This document shows positions 16,367 to 25,474 of a stretch of DNA of 64,000 nucleotides, one piece after another. How positions within the stretch are numbered: the stretch's first letter is position 1; each line of letters starts with the position of its first letter. The stretch is from Olavius algarvensis Delta 4 endosymbiont (GTDB taxonomy: Bacteria > Desulfobacterota > Desulfobacteria > Desulfobacterales > CAJINA01). The DNA is taken from positions 186,001 through 250,000 of the forward strand of contig CAJINA010000188.1 of NCBI GenBank assembly GCA_905176665.1, given 5' to 3'. Position numbers and translations under genes: made by a program. Below the pieces are notes generated by a model. The model did not search any database. It saw nothing but the letters and a program-made list of their open reading frames with translations, and was not told where the DNA came from.

Positions 16367-18604
16367 TTAATGCCCGGCTTCGGCAATGTCAATAGAAGCC
16401 GCGGTATCGCGAATGTGACCGCCGATCGGGAGAATCACCCTTATACGGGTGCCGCTGTTCGGCAAACTATTTACGCTGATGGTGCCCCCGTGTCGGGCAA
16501 CTATTTCATGGCAGATATACAATCCCAGACCGGTACCGCTGCCGACCGGCTTGGTGGTGAAAAAGGGCTTGAATATGTCATCGCGGATGTCCGCTGGTAT
16601 CCCGGAGCCGTTGTCCCGGCATTCGAAAACGACGGCCCCCGTTTTCTCCCGATAACCCGTTGCCAAATCGACCACCCCCTTTTGGACCGGCAGGGCATCG
16701 ATGGCGTTAGAGATGAGGTTGAGCGCCACCTGCCCGAGATTGGCATAATTGCCCCTTATGGCGGGTAATTGTGCGGCCAATGACTGCCGGATAACCAGGT
16801 CTCGCTGCTTGTACTTGTTCTGCAGAATCCGCAGGGCGGCACATACAACCTGGTTCACATCCACCGGTTCGCTGTAGGTCTGGGTCTGCCGGGACAGTCC
16901 CAGCAGGCTGGCGACGATACCGCTGGCCCGATCCAGCTCCTGGTCCGCGAAGTGCAGATCATCGCGCAGCTCGGGCTCGATGGGCTGGGCGACCGGTGCC
17001 TGCTCCAGCTCTTCCAGGACCGATTGCAGGAGACTCTTAACACTGGCCAGGGGATTGTTCAGCTCGTGGGCCACCCCGGCCACCAGTTGACCGATGGCGG
17101 CCAGGCTCTCGGAACGTACCAGCTGTTCCAAGGTGCGCTCTTTTTCAGCCAAGGCGGCCTGCAGGCTTCGGGTTCTCTCCGCCACCCGCTGCTCAAGGTC
17201 CTGGTTCAGTCTGGCAAGCGTTTGATAGGCACGTGCATTTTCGACCGCCAATCCGGCATGCCCCGCCAGGGTTTCCAGTAAATCGCAATCTTCTTTTACA
17301 TATGGCGCACCGCACGCTTTTTCACCGACCAGGACCAAACCACGCAATTCCCCTTGAAAATGCAGGGGCACAGCCAGGACCGCCCGACACTGCTCCAAGA
17401 CTTCATCCAGCAGGCGGCTGGCGGCGGACGGTCCCGGTATCTGCCGTGTGTTTTTGCGGTAAGGTCCCGGCTGATGTTTAAAATGTGCTTGGAGCGCACC
17501 AGCATCGGTCAGCCGCAACGGCGATTGTGCCGGGCCTGAGGCCTGGGTTGCAATCTGCTTGAGTTCGTTTTTCTCTGAGCGCGCAGCTCGCAGGTATAGC
17601 TGGCAATGGACCACCCCCATGGCCTTGACAATGGTTTCAACCAGGGTCCGGGCTATTGCAGGTATATCGCAAACCGTGGCGATCAAGCGGCTGTTGCGTT
17701 GGACCACCTGGCGATAATCATACCGGCGCCGGCTGAAAGCACGATCCACGGCTTTGCGAATGCCGGTTTTAAGCGGCCCGAATACAAATGCAATCACCAC
17801 GAACAATAGCAGGTTCACCATCAGGGTCGAAGATAACCCGGTCGCGCCCAACAGTCCGTTGACGGCCACCACCACGACGGCATATATGCCGGTCAAGGCG
17901 GCCATGAGCAGTGAGTAGATCAGCCCCCGTTTGATGAGCAGGCCCATGTTCAAAAGGTCGTGCCGAAACAGGCCGACCGCGAAAATCAAGAGGGGCACAA
18001 AGCAAAAGTTCCCGGGTGGATAGAGTGGATATCCATACAGGGGGGAAAAATTCAGTCCGGTCAGGACCGCGATGGAAACAAACCCAACCAGCAGGTATTG
18101 CATGCGCCGGCGCAAGGCGCGATCCCGACTCCGCAGCAGGGCCCGTCCCAGAATCCAGCCGCCGTAGGCCGTTGCGCAAGTTGCCGATAGCGCCACCACC
18201 GGATAGAGTGTCCCGGCCTGGCCAAAGTAACCAAATGGAAACCGGTGCATGGATTCAATCAGCAGGGGTGTCCAGCCGAACCACACCAGCACGCCCGGAA
18301 CAGTGTAGAAAATCCCGAGCAGCCACCGCCGGCGGCCAATCTCGAGGTAGGCGTGCAAAAAGTGCACATAAAGGGGGATGAGAAAAAGGCTGAAAAACTG
18401 ATCGATGCGGGTTACCAGCAGCGCCTTCCTGGCAGAATCAGTATTGAATATGAACAGGATATCGGCATAGAGCCCGGCACCCAGAATACAGATCAATAGA
18501 AACAGTCGATTGACCGGCTCGTTGCGCCAGCGAACAATGGTAATAAGGGCCAATGATAAAAAGGCGATCAGCGTGAAAAGCGGGGGCAGGCTATACAGGT
18601 TCAT
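16367..18604 (-). CDS. 7TM-GAF sensor histidine kinase
   Basis: This 745-residue kinase begins with about seven to eight hydrophobic helices (residues 1-270, histidine-kinase N-terminal 7TM type), then a GAF domain (about 315-455), a coiled-coil linker, HisKA with GVAHELNNPLAS (His about residue 506) and HATPase_c with NGSGIP and GTGLGLYI. It probably senses a membrane-linked or small-molecule signal. No response regulator is adjacent. It ends 63 bp before the Fur-FeoA gene on the same strand and may be co-transcribed with it. The PrsK-type kinases share this layout. Confidence 0.85.
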   Translation of the reverse strand: MNLYSLPPLFTLIAFLSLALITIVRWRNEPVNRLFLLICILGAGLYADILFIFNTDSARKALLVTRIDQFFSLFLIPLYVHFLHAYLEIGRRRWLLGIFYTVPGVLVWFGWTPLLIESMHRFPFGYFGQAGTLYPVVALSATCATAYGGWILGRALLRSRDRALRRRMQYLLVGFVSIAVLTGLNFSPLYGYPLYPPGNFCFVPLLIFAVGLFRHDLLNMGLLIKRGLIYSLLMAALTGIYAVVVVAVNGLLGATGLSSTLMVNLLLFVVIAFVFGPLKTGIRKAVDRAFSRRRYDYRQVVQRNSRLIATVCDIPAIARTLVETIVKAMGVVHCQLYLRAARSEKNELKQIATQASGPAQSPLRLTDAGALQAHFKHQPGPYRKNTRQIPGPSAASRLLDEVLEQCRAVLAVPLHFQGELRGLVLVGEKACGAPYVKEDCDLLETLAGHAGLAVENARAYQTLARLNQDLEQRVAERTRSLQAALAEKERTLEQLVRSESLAAIGQLVAGVAHELNNPLASVKSLLQSVLEELEQAPVAQPIEPELRDDLHFADQELDRASGIVASLLGLSRQTQTYSEPVDVNQVVCAALRILQNKYKQRDLVIRQSLAAQLPAIRGNYANLGQVALNLISNAIDALPVQKGVVDLATGYREKTGAVVFECRDNGSGIPADIRDDIFKPFFTTKPVGSGTGLGLYICHEIVARHGGTISVNSLPNSGTRIRVILPIGGHIRDTAASIDIAEAGH

Positions 18605-18809
18605 AGCGGCTCCGATAGAGAGAGTGAACAGGTAGTCGCCGGGTCAGATTGGCGGCTGGGATACGGCGGCACACCGTGGGATATGCAGGTGCGGCTCCGG
18701 GTGTTCATTGCGACAAGGGAGTCCTGAAGCCGGTGGGTGGCGGGGAGCAGTCTCCTTTAATTTTCCGAAAGCGCTTTGTAACACGGATCAAAGGTAAGAT
18801 CAAAGGCAG

Positions 18810-18839
18810 AGGTCCGGGCGGATAACTCCGCCCGGACCT
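18810..18839 (-). terminator. Hairpin terminator of the molybdopterin oxidoreductase operon
   Basis: GGTCCGGGCGGA (18811-18822) and TCCGCCCGGACC (18827-18838) form a 12-bp perfect stem with a 4-base loop. The T tract on the minus strand is weak, so it may need Rho or act as an RNA-stabilising hairpin. It sits between the oxidoreductase gene and the 7TM kinase gene; the rest of the 375-bp gap shows only an element fragment. Confidence 0.6.
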
Positions 18840-18908
18840 TTCAGGAGGTATTACAGGTCCCAGCCTGTAAAGGGCATCAGCGCATGGAAGTGCTGATGGT
18901 ATTGCTAA

Positions 18909-18964
18909 GCGTTAACGAGCGCCCAACGCCCAGTTTGGGCTAAAAGGTAAATTAGAAACAGTCT
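18909..18964 (+). repeat. Right-end fragment of the dispersed element (copy F)
   Basis: CGAGCGCCCAACGCCCAGTT followed by TGGGCTAAAAGG and AGAAACAGTCT resembles the right 50 bp of the complete copies. No left end was found nearby, so this is probably a decayed fragment. Confidence 0.5.
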
Positions 18965-18979
18965 AAAGTTGAACACGGG

Positions 18980-21067
18980 TCAGGAAGCCTTGCGAACTTT
19001 GACAAAATGCTCCTGGTAGGCAATCGCGCCACCGGCTTTATCCCACTTGTCCAGGCCGCCTTTCATAAACTTGTTGTCGGCGAGGCCTTTGCCATAAGCC
19101 CGGCTTTCCACCGGCAGCTTGTGCCCGAAGCCGTGGATGACGAAAACCGCTTCCGGATGAATCATATCGGTGACCTTGGCGGTAATAGTTTCCGTGTAAC
19201 CGTCCTGGCTGACGTCCACCCGGTCGCCGTCGGCAATCCCCAGCGGACTGGCGGCGCCCTTATTGATCCAAAGTACGTTTTCCGGCATCTGGTCGTGGAG
19301 CATGGGGTTGTTGACGGTGTGTCCCTGGGTATGCAGCGCACAGCGGCCGAAGGTCAGGCGGAAACTGCCTTCCGGCGGCACCGCGGGCGCCTGATAGGGT
19401 TTCAGAGACGGCAACCCATTGTCTTCCAGTTTTGGACTGATGATTTCTATCTTGCCGGTGTCGGTTTTGAACTTGATATCTTCGAAGTCTCGGTAAAGGG
19501 GTTTTGCCGCCAGAGGCACCAGTCCGGTGGTATTAAAATCGTCGATGGTTACCCCGGTCCCCTCCAGTTGGAAGTTCCAAAGGTCCTCAACCTTGTCGAA
19601 AACCAGCTCCGGCAAGCCCATACGCTTGGCCAGGCCGGCCACAATCTCCCAGTCGGCCCGGGTGTCATAGCGGGGTTCGACGGAGCGTCGGCGTACAAAA
19701 AACTGGGGTTTCAAAGCATTTTTCGTCACTACGATGCTTTCACGTTCCAGGTAGGGCGACAGCGGCAGCACCACATCCGAATGCCAGGCCGTGTCGGACC
19801 AGCTGAAGGTTACCGACACCAGCAGGTCCAGCTTGTCCCACATTTTTTTCAGACGTTCGGGTTCCGGGTAACCCATCAGGGGATCGTGGCGATAGGCAAT
19901 ATACGCTTTGACCGGATAGGGCTCCTCGGATTCCATGACTTCATACAACAGGTGGGCCAATCCGGGGCCTTCTTCAAATTGCTTATATTTCCAGCCGACA
20001 CCGTCGGCCCGTTTTTCTTTGGGCTTGGCATAAAGATCCATGAATTTCTTCAGACCCTTCCGGTCGACATCACCCGGCTTGTTGACAAAGGGCAGGCCAC
20101 CCTTGGCCCCATAGGCCCCCAAAAGGGCGTTGATGATGTAGATACTACGGCAGACATAAAACGAATCGGTGTAACGCGCCGCCATCCAACCCGGATGCCA
20201 GATCACGGCCGGTGCGGCTTCGGCCAGATCCTTGACGAACTGGCGGATCTGAAACGCTTCGATCCCGGTCTCCTTTTCAGCCCACTCCGGGGTATAGGGC
20301 TTGACGAATTGTTCCAGTTCTTTCACACCTTCAATGTAGCGATTCACAAACTTCTTGTCGTAGAGGCGTTTGTCGAGCAATTCGTGAATAACCGCGAGGT
20401 TAAAGGCATAATCGGTTCCCGGACGGATCTGCAGGTAACGATTGGCTTTGGTTGCGGATATATTGGCCCGAATATCGATCACGGTAAGCTTGCACCCCTG
20501 CTCCATGGCATCCATCAGGTTGTTGACTTCCTGGACGTTGATGGCTTCGAAAATATTTCTCAGCTGCAAAACCACGTGGCGCGCATTTTTGAAATCGTAA
20601 GCCACCGCCTTGCGCCCCATGCCGGTCAGAGACAGGGCCGCGTGCTGCACGTTGCGCGCGCAGGAAGAGTCATGGTTGTTGTAGTTGGGCGTCCCGATGC
20701 CACGCAAAAAGGCACGGTGAATGTCCCGGAAGGGGCCACCGCGATCGGTCAAGGCGATGGCCTTGGCCCCGTATTTTTCGCGGACCGCTTCCAAGCGCTC
20801 GGCCACGCAATCAAAGGCTTCGTCCCAGGTAGCCTTACGCCACTTGCCTTCACCGCGAGCCCCCTCACGAATCAAGGGCGTTTGGGGCCTTTCCGAATCA
20901 TCGATCAACGCAGTGCCGGCCGCCCCTCGGGGGCACACGGCGTTTTTCATGGCCGGGACGTGCGGGTTCCCTTGAATGAAGTCAACCTGACCGTTTTCCA
21001 CATGTACCTTTATGGGGCAGTGTACCGTACACATGCCGCAAACACTGAATACTGAACTTTTTGCCAT
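18980..21067 (-). CDS. Molybdopterin oxidoreductase catalytic subunit (Phs/Psr/Fdh-like)
   Basis: This 695-residue protein has a [4Fe-4S] motif CGMCTVHC...CPRG (residues about 10-47), a Mo/W-bis-MGD core, and a C-terminal dinucleotide-binding domain with HTQGHTVNNPML. NHDSSCARN (about 131-139) places a Cys where polysulfide/thiosulfate reductases and formate dehydrogenases carry the metal ligand. There is no Tat signal, so the enzyme is expected in the cytoplasm. It is the last gene of a five-gene operon with Fe-S and FAD partners and would exchange electrons with NAD(P)H or ferredoxin. The substrate is unknown: sulfur compounds, formate or an organic substrate are all possible. Confidence 0.85.
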   Translation of the reverse strand: MAKSSVFSVCGMCTVHCPIKVHVENGQVDFIQGNPHVPAMKNAVCPRGAAGTALIDDSERPQTPLIREGARGEGKWRKATWDEAFDCVAERLEAVREKYGAKAIALTDRGGPFRDIHRAFLRGIGTPNYNNHDSSCARNVQHAALSLTGMGRKAVAYDFKNARHVVLQLRNIFEAINVQEVNNLMDAMEQGCKLTVIDIRANISATKANRYLQIRPGTDYAFNLAVIHELLDKRLYDKKFVNRYIEGVKELEQFVKPYTPEWAEKETGIEAFQIRQFVKDLAEAAPAVIWHPGWMAARYTDSFYVCRSIYIINALLGAYGAKGGLPFVNKPGDVDRKGLKKFMDLYAKPKEKRADGVGWKYKQFEEGPGLAHLLYEVMESEEPYPVKAYIAYRHDPLMGYPEPERLKKMWDKLDLLVSVTFSWSDTAWHSDVVLPLSPYLERESIVVTKNALKPQFFVRRRSVEPRYDTRADWEIVAGLAKRMGLPELVFDKVEDLWNFQLEGTGVTIDDFNTTGLVPLAAKPLYRDFEDIKFKTDTGKIEIISPKLEDNGLPSLKPYQAPAVPPEGSFRLTFGRCALHTQGHTVNNPMLHDQMPENVLWINKGAASPLGIADGDRVDVSQDGYTETITAKVTDMIHPEAVFVIHGFGHKLPVESRAYGKGLADNKFMKGGLDKWDKAGGAIAYQEHFVKVRKAS

Positions 21068-21153
21068 CTTATTTCTCCTTAACTAATTATCCCACCTGGA
21101 TATGCATTACAGGTGGTGTGTTGCCCAACCAACAATTCGTTGTCTTTAATTTA

Positions 21154-21366
21154 TCAATCATCAAGCAGACGCATGCTCTCCTGGGGCAGACGATGGGTAC
21201 CTTTGCCATCGAGACTGACTTCCACCAGCGCATCCGGATCATTGATGGTAGAATCCGGATCGGTAATAATCCCGTGGCAACCGACGAAACTATCCATGTA
21301 ATCTTCCCACTGTTCGTCACTAGAGCGCCGGTATACTTCAATCCGTTGACCGCGTTTGAACGTCAT
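21154..21366 (-). CDS. 70-residue protein of unknown function in the Mo-oxidoreductase operon
   Basis: This short gene sits between the FAD subunit (13 bp gap) and the molybdopterin subunit. ATG 21366 is chosen because AGGAG lies six bases ahead; ATG 21372 is too close to it. The protein starts MTFKRGQRIEVYRRSSDEQW and ends RLPQESMRLLDD. The pattern of beta-strand residues (RIEVYRR, CHGIITD, LVEVSLD) suggests a small SH3-like barrel. It is acidic, with one Cys and no membrane segment. I do not recognise the family. The operon position suggests a maturation or assembly factor or a small subunit. Confidence 0.75.
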   Translation of the reverse strand: MTFKRGQRIEVYRRSSDEQWEDYMDSFVGCHGIITDPDSTINDPDALVEVSLDGKGTHRLPQESMRLLDD

Positions 21367-21379
21367 GGTCATCTCCTGT

Positions 21380-23533
21380 CTATAAGTTGGAAACCGGCAG
21401 TTTGCGGGTCCGTTTTCCCGCGCGGGCACATTTGTCACAAACAGGCCCCCCGGTTGAAACCGGTGCCTGAGAGGCGACTCTCGCCCGAATATAATCCAGG
21501 TACTTCTCCGAACCAATGGTGGCCCCACAAGTCTGGCAATTCACTAGTTTCTGCCGATTTAAAATTGTGCCGCATAGGGAAAGCAGGCGCTCACCGTTTT
21601 TTTCTTCGATCTGCATGGCCCCGGTGGGGCAATTTTCGGCACAGGCACCGCACGCGATACACGCTTCTTCAGTGAGCCGGAAATCAGTTTTTACGGGATG
21701 GTCGAAATCGAGAAATCCCAGATGCAGAGCATCAATTTTCATTTTGTCCCGACACACCTCAACACAGACACCGCAGCGCCGGCAGATATCGCAGCGCAGG
21801 CATCGGCGCGCCTCTTCCCGGACTGCATTTTCCGGATACCCCAGTTCAACCTGCTGGTAGGTGGTGCGCCGCCGGTCCAGATTCAGCAGTGGCATTTCCG
21901 GTCTTCTCAGGATCATTTTCGTGCTGGCCGGTACCTCCATGAACTCGGCTCGGCCTCGGCGTACCGGAACGGGCGGCATCTGGGGCTGAGGCAGTCCGGA
22001 AAGGTAACGGTCGATGGAGGCCGCCGCCCGCTTACCACCGCCGATCGCTTCTATGACGGTGGCCGGCCCGGTTACCGCATCCCCAACGGCGAAAACGCCC
22101 GCCAGGGATGTTTCCATGCTGGCCATCTTCACATCCAGGGTCTGACGCCGGGTCCAAGTCAAGCCTTCCAGCTCTTTGAACCCGGTGTGATCCACCTGCT
22201 GTCCAATCGCACTGATAACCACGTCCGCCGGCATGAAGTGATCGCTGCCTTCAATCGGCCGTGGCGAGAGCCGGTCACTTCCGGCCTGTTTCACCATTCG
22301 GGCTTTTTCACATTGCAAACCGACTACGTGCCCGGCTTCACCCTTTATGGCCACTGGAATCGTCAGAAAGGAGAGGCGCACACCTTCTTCTTCGGCCTGT
22401 TCAACCTCTTCTGCGTCGGCCGGCATCTCGGTCCTGGTACGGCGGTAGGCGATCGTGACCTCCTCGCACCCCAATCGCAGGCAAGTGCGGGCTGCGTCAA
22501 TGGCCACGTTACCGCCACCGATGAAGATCACCTGCCGGCCGGGAACGTGCCGATCGCCCAGGGCGACCTTCTTGAGCAAATCGATGGCATCGAGCACCTG
22601 GGGGAAATCATCCTCTCCGGGAATCCGCATCTTGTAAGCCTGGTGGGCCCCGATGGCAAAACAAAAGGCCGTAAAACCCTCTGCCTGCAACTGCTCAAAG
22701 GTTACATCGGTACCGAAGCGGGTATTGTACTGGAACTCAACCCCCAATTCTTCGATCATGGCCACCTCCCGGTCGATCACTTCCCGGGGCAGCCGGTAGC
22801 GGGGAATGCCCACCATAATCATCCCCCCGGAAACCGGCAGGGCCTCTATAACGCGCACTGTATAACCTTTAAGGGCCAAATAGTAAGCCGCACTCAACCC
22901 GCCGGGACCGGCGCCGACCACGCATACTTTTTCGGATTTGGCGGGTGCTTTTTCCGGGTTTTTATAATTTCTTTCCGACAGGGCCCTCTCGGAGGCAAAG
23001 GCTTTCAGGAACTTGATAGAGACCGGCGTGTCAATCCGGCCGCGCACGCACATAAATTCGCAGGGCCGCGTGCAGACCAGACCGCAGACCCAGGGAAAGG
23101 GATTGTCTTTTCTGATGACCTCTATCGCTTCCGCATCCCGTCCCAAACCGATCAGGGAAATGTAGGTGGGCACATCAATCCCGGCCGGGCAGGCCATCTG
23201 GCAGGGAGCCGGGGTCAGGCGTTCACACTCTTCGGTTGGGCAATTGTGGGTCTTGACGTGACTGTGCAAAGATTCCAATTCGTCTGCCAGAATCGTTAGC
23301 ATGTAGCGCCCCAGATCCGCCGCGGCTTTTTCCTCTCCGGTGGCCGTCAATTCCATGGAAAGCGCGCTTACGGCGTCAATATGTCGGTAACCGGAGGCAC
23401 CGGTGGCAATCTCCTGCATCAACTGCAGGATTTCGGCCGCCACCCTCCGATTGCGTGGAATTTTCAGTGCATTGGCATCCAGAGCCCGGTTCAGGGTTGC
23501 GACACTGTCATTTACGGGGCATCTATTTTTCAC
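21380..23533 (-). CDS. GltD-like FAD/NAD(P) oxidoreductase with Fe-S domains
   Basis: This 717-residue protein has an N-terminal extension (1-100), a GltD-type Fe-S domain with CxxxCPAGIDVPTYI and CTRPCEFMC (about 100-170), an FAD-binding Rossmann fold (VVGAGPGGLSAAYYLA, about 204-219), an NAD(P)-binding fold (VIFIGGGNVAIDAARTC, about 345-361) and VFAVGDAVTGPATVIEAI closing the FAD site. The C-terminal part adds CLRCDICRRCGVCVEVC and CIACGACAENCP [4Fe-4S] motifs and CxxC pairs that may bind zinc. Such proteins pass electrons between NAD(P)H and Fe-S partners. It is the third gene of the operon and would connect the Mo enzyme to the pyridine nucleotide pool. Confidence 0.88.
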   Translation of the reverse strand: MKNRCPVNDSVATLNRALDANALKIPRNRRVAAEILQLMQEIATGASGYRHIDAVSALSMELTATGEEKAAADLGRYMLTILADELESLHSHVKTHNCPTEECERLTPAPCQMACPAGIDVPTYISLIGLGRDAEAIEVIRKDNPFPWVCGLVCTRPCEFMCVRGRIDTPVSIKFLKAFASERALSERNYKNPEKAPAKSEKVCVVGAGPGGLSAAYYLALKGYTVRVIEALPVSGGMIMVGIPRYRLPREVIDREVAMIEELGVEFQYNTRFGTDVTFEQLQAEGFTAFCFAIGAHQAYKMRIPGEDDFPQVLDAIDLLKKVALGDRHVPGRQVIFIGGGNVAIDAARTCLRLGCEEVTIAYRRTRTEMPADAEEVEQAEEEGVRLSFLTIPVAIKGEAGHVVGLQCEKARMVKQAGSDRLSPRPIEGSDHFMPADVVISAIGQQVDHTGFKELEGLTWTRRQTLDVKMASMETSLAGVFAVGDAVTGPATVIEAIGGGKRAAASIDRYLSGLPQPQMPPVPVRRGRAEFMEVPASTKMILRRPEMPLLNLDRRRTTYQQVELGYPENAVREEARRCLRCDICRRCGVCVEVCRDKMKIDALHLGFLDFDHPVKTDFRLTEEACIACGACAENCPTGAMQIEEKNGERLLSLCGTILNRQKLVNCQTCGATIGSEKYLDYIRARVASQAPVSTGGPVCDKCARAGKRTRKLPVSNL

Positions 23534-23597
23534 TTTGTAACCTTCAACGCTTCTAGAAACCGCGCTTAGAAGCTGCCGTTAAAATCATCAGTTGGTC

Positions 23598-24362
23598 TCA
23601 TTTGGCCAATTTCGGGGCAACCAGGTTTAAATTCTTGCGATAATAAAGCTTTGCACAAGTTGGGCAGCGGGTATGTTCGCTTTTCTCTTCCGGGTGCTCA
23701 CCATCACCGGTCTTCACATGTGCCAAGAACTTTTCCGTTGCAAACTGTCGTCCGCAGATCTCACAATGCTTCAGGGTATGCCGGGCAATCATTTCATCTC
23801 TAATCATCAAGGTCCGGACCTGCTCATGGTCCTCATAGCGGATGGCCCCGGTGGGGCATATATTGGTGCAGGTCAAACAGCCGATGCATGCATCGGCGGA
23901 AGCAGGGACTATATATTTCAGGTTGCCCCGTTTCTCGATTTTCAATGCCCGCGCCCCAATGATCTCAGCGCAGACCCGCACGCATAAGCGGCAGCGAATA
24001 CAGCCATCAGGCCGAATACCGGTGGAAAGCCCGAATTCGCGCCCAATTTGATGAATGGCTTCGGCATTGGGCGCCATATTTAAAAGATCTCCCAGGGCTT
24101 TGCTGCGCATCTGGTAGACCAGAGCACTCTCAGTCGTAATCTCGATGGCGTCCTTGATTTTTATGGCACAGGAAAACCTCGGGCGGGGCGGTTTGCCCGG
24201 CACCTTAATCTCGACCACGCACAATTTACACGACGCTGAAGGCGTCAGCGAACGATGATAGCACAGGCTGGGTATCTTCAAGCCTATGGAGACCAATTCC
24301 GGAAGCAGGCGTTCGCCCTCGGGAGCCTCGTGTTTTCGACCGTTAACCAGTATCTGCGCCAT
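23598..24362 (-). CDS. NuoG/HoxU-like 2Fe-2S and 4Fe-4S protein
   Basis: A 254-residue electron-transfer subunit. The N-terminal [2Fe-2S] ferredoxin fold has SLCYHRSLTPSASCKLCVVE (about residues 38-57). A His-Cys region typical of NuoG appears replaced by shorter sequence. Two [4Fe-4S] motifs follow: CIRCRLCVRVC and CIGCLTCTNICP (about 127-175). The C-terminus has two CxxC pairs (CEICG, CPTCA) that may bind zinc or a cluster. ATG 24362 is preferred since GGGAG lies eight bases upstream. Second gene of the Mo-oxidoreductase operon. Confidence 0.85.
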   Translation of the reverse strand: MAQILVNGRKHEAPEGERLLPELVSIGLKIPSLCYHRSLTPSASCKLCVVEIKVPGKPPRPRFSCAIKIKDAIEITTESALVYQMRSKALGDLLNMAPNAEAIHQIGREFGLSTGIRPDGCIRCRLCVRVCAEIIGARALKIEKRGNLKYIVPASADACIGCLTCTNICPTGAIRYEDHEQVRTLMIRDEMIARHTLKHCEICGRQFATEKFLAHVKTGDGEHPEEKSEHTRCPTCAKLYYRKNLNLVAPKLAK

Positions 24363-24425
24363 GCAAACAACTCCCTTCACTGCTGTGCAACTTACCGCAC
24401 GGCAAGTTGCCTACTAAAACACGGG

Positions 24426-24947
24426 CTAATCCAGTGCGGCCGACCCCTTGAGGGCTGCCATGGCCCGAGCGTAACGCCCCCGCTTGATCGTCGGGAGCTT
24501 TTCGGTGTTGTCGAAACTCAGGCAATGGGTGGCACAGGTGGTGACACAGGCCGGCTTCAGACCGGCATCGACCCGGTCCATACAATAGTCGCACTTAACG
24601 ACTTTCCCGAGTTTGGGGTTCCATTGCGGCGCACCCCAGGGGCAGGCCGATATACAGGTTTTACACCCCACACAAAGAGTATGATCCACCCATACGATAC
24701 CGTCTCTCTCCCGGCGCTGCATGGCACCGGTAGGGCAGGCCGCGACGCACCACGGGTTCTCACAATGAAAGCAAGGCATGAAAATATAGGAAGCCCGCGG
24801 TTTGCCATCGATGTTTTTGGGTCCGACTTCTATCACCTGACAGAGCCGCGGCTCCGGCGGCAGGCCCTTGTAGCACTTGCACTGGATTTCACAAGAGTGG
24901 CAGCCGATACACTTCTGCTGGTCCTGCAGCATGAAATACTTGCTCAT
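24426..24947 (-). CDS. Four-cluster [4Fe-4S] ferredoxin subunit (HycB/DmsB/PhsB-like)
   Basis: This 173-residue protein carries 16 Cys in four groups: CIGCHSCEIQC, CFHCENPWCVAACP, CVGCKTCISACP and CDYCMDR...CVTTC. This is the standard arrangement of DMSO-reductase-family beta subunits. It relays electrons between the molybdopterin subunit and other partners. It is the first gene of the operon, with a GGGAGG ribosome-binding site before ATG 24947. It lacks a signal peptide, in keeping with a cytoplasmic complex. Confidence 0.9.
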   Translation of the reverse strand: MSKYFMLQDQQKCIGCHSCEIQCKCYKGLPPEPRLCQVIEVGPKNIDGKPRASYIFMPCFHCENPWCVAACPTGAMQRRERDGIVWVDHTLCVGCKTCISACPWGAPQWNPKLGKVVKCDYCMDRVDAGLKPACVTTCATHCLSFDNTEKLPTIKRGRYARAMAALKGSAALD

Positions 24948-24986
24948 TATTTGCCTCCCGAAAATTGATCCATCAAATAGGGTTTC

Positions 24987-25022
24987 ATGACGTCATTTCT
25001 AACTATTGTGACTTATTTACAA
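24987..25022 (-). promoter_or_regulatory. Possible operator sites upstream of the Mo-oxidoreductase operon
   Basis: A perfect 10-bp palindrome ATGACGTCAT (24987-24996) and an imperfect CRP/FNR-like site TTGTGACTTATTTACAA (25006-25022) lie 40-75 bp upstream of the first gene. Both are positioned to act as operators. No regulator can be assigned. Confidence 0.3.
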
Positions 25023-25166
25023 ATCCAAATCAAACAGCAATAATCATACCACTAATCAACTGCCCCCCGGTATTCCAGGCAGCGGCTCCATATGCGCACA
25101 ATCTATTTAATTTCAGGCTGTTATTGATTTAGGCAATTTCAGCCGGGTCGGCCCGCACGGGCTTTA

Positions 25167-25207
25167 GTGCATAAATGATATTGCACCGCATAATATTTAT
25201 TGCACCA
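25167..25207 (+). promoter_or_regulatory. Candidate activator-binding repeats (UAS) for the sigma-54 promoter
   Basis: GTGCA (25167-25171) and TGCAC (25182-25186) form an inverted repeat, and TTGCACC recurs at 25181 and 25200. They lie 210-250 bp upstream of the sigma-54 promoter at 25417, a usual distance for NtrC-type enhancer sites. Assignment is inference. Confidence 0.35.
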
Positions 25208-25416
25208 TAATAACTATTTGACAATACATGCAATTCATCGTGGCACAGTTCACCTAAAACCTTGAATCTGGCCGTTTTCCACTCCCGGACAGGCACCCGG
25301 CAGGTCTAAAGCCCAAACGCCCGCGGTCCGGAAGAAATACATATCTATTTGAATAAACAACGCAAATTTGTGAAGCAATCCCGAATATCCCCTTCAACCA
25401 CTCCCAAACCAGTCCA

Positions 25417-25432
25417 TGGCACACAGCTTGCT
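25417..25432 (+). promoter_or_regulatory. Sigma-54 promoter of the TauE/two-component operon
   Basis: TGGCACACAGCTTGCT matches the sigma-54 -24/-12 consensus in both elements with exact GG-N10-GC spacing. The predicted start is near 25444, 31 bases ahead of the first gene. The operon it serves ends with an NtrC-family activator. Confidence 0.8.
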
Positions 25433-25474
25433 TAATGAATGTCACTTGAATTTCACAACCCCTCGGGAGGCTTT

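Noticed and set aside
19007..21055. Long open frame of 682 codons on the plus strand
   Set aside because: It lies antisense to the molybdopterin subunit and has no domain or signal; it is a codon-bias shadow of the real gene.
21698..23299. Open frame of 533 codons on the plus strand
   Set aside because: Antisense to the GltD-like gene, which has clear motifs throughout; the antisense protein matches nothing recognisable.
25241..25256. TGGCACAGTTCACC, resembling a second sigma-54 promoter
   Set aside because: The -24 half is good but the -12 GC is missing at the required spacing.
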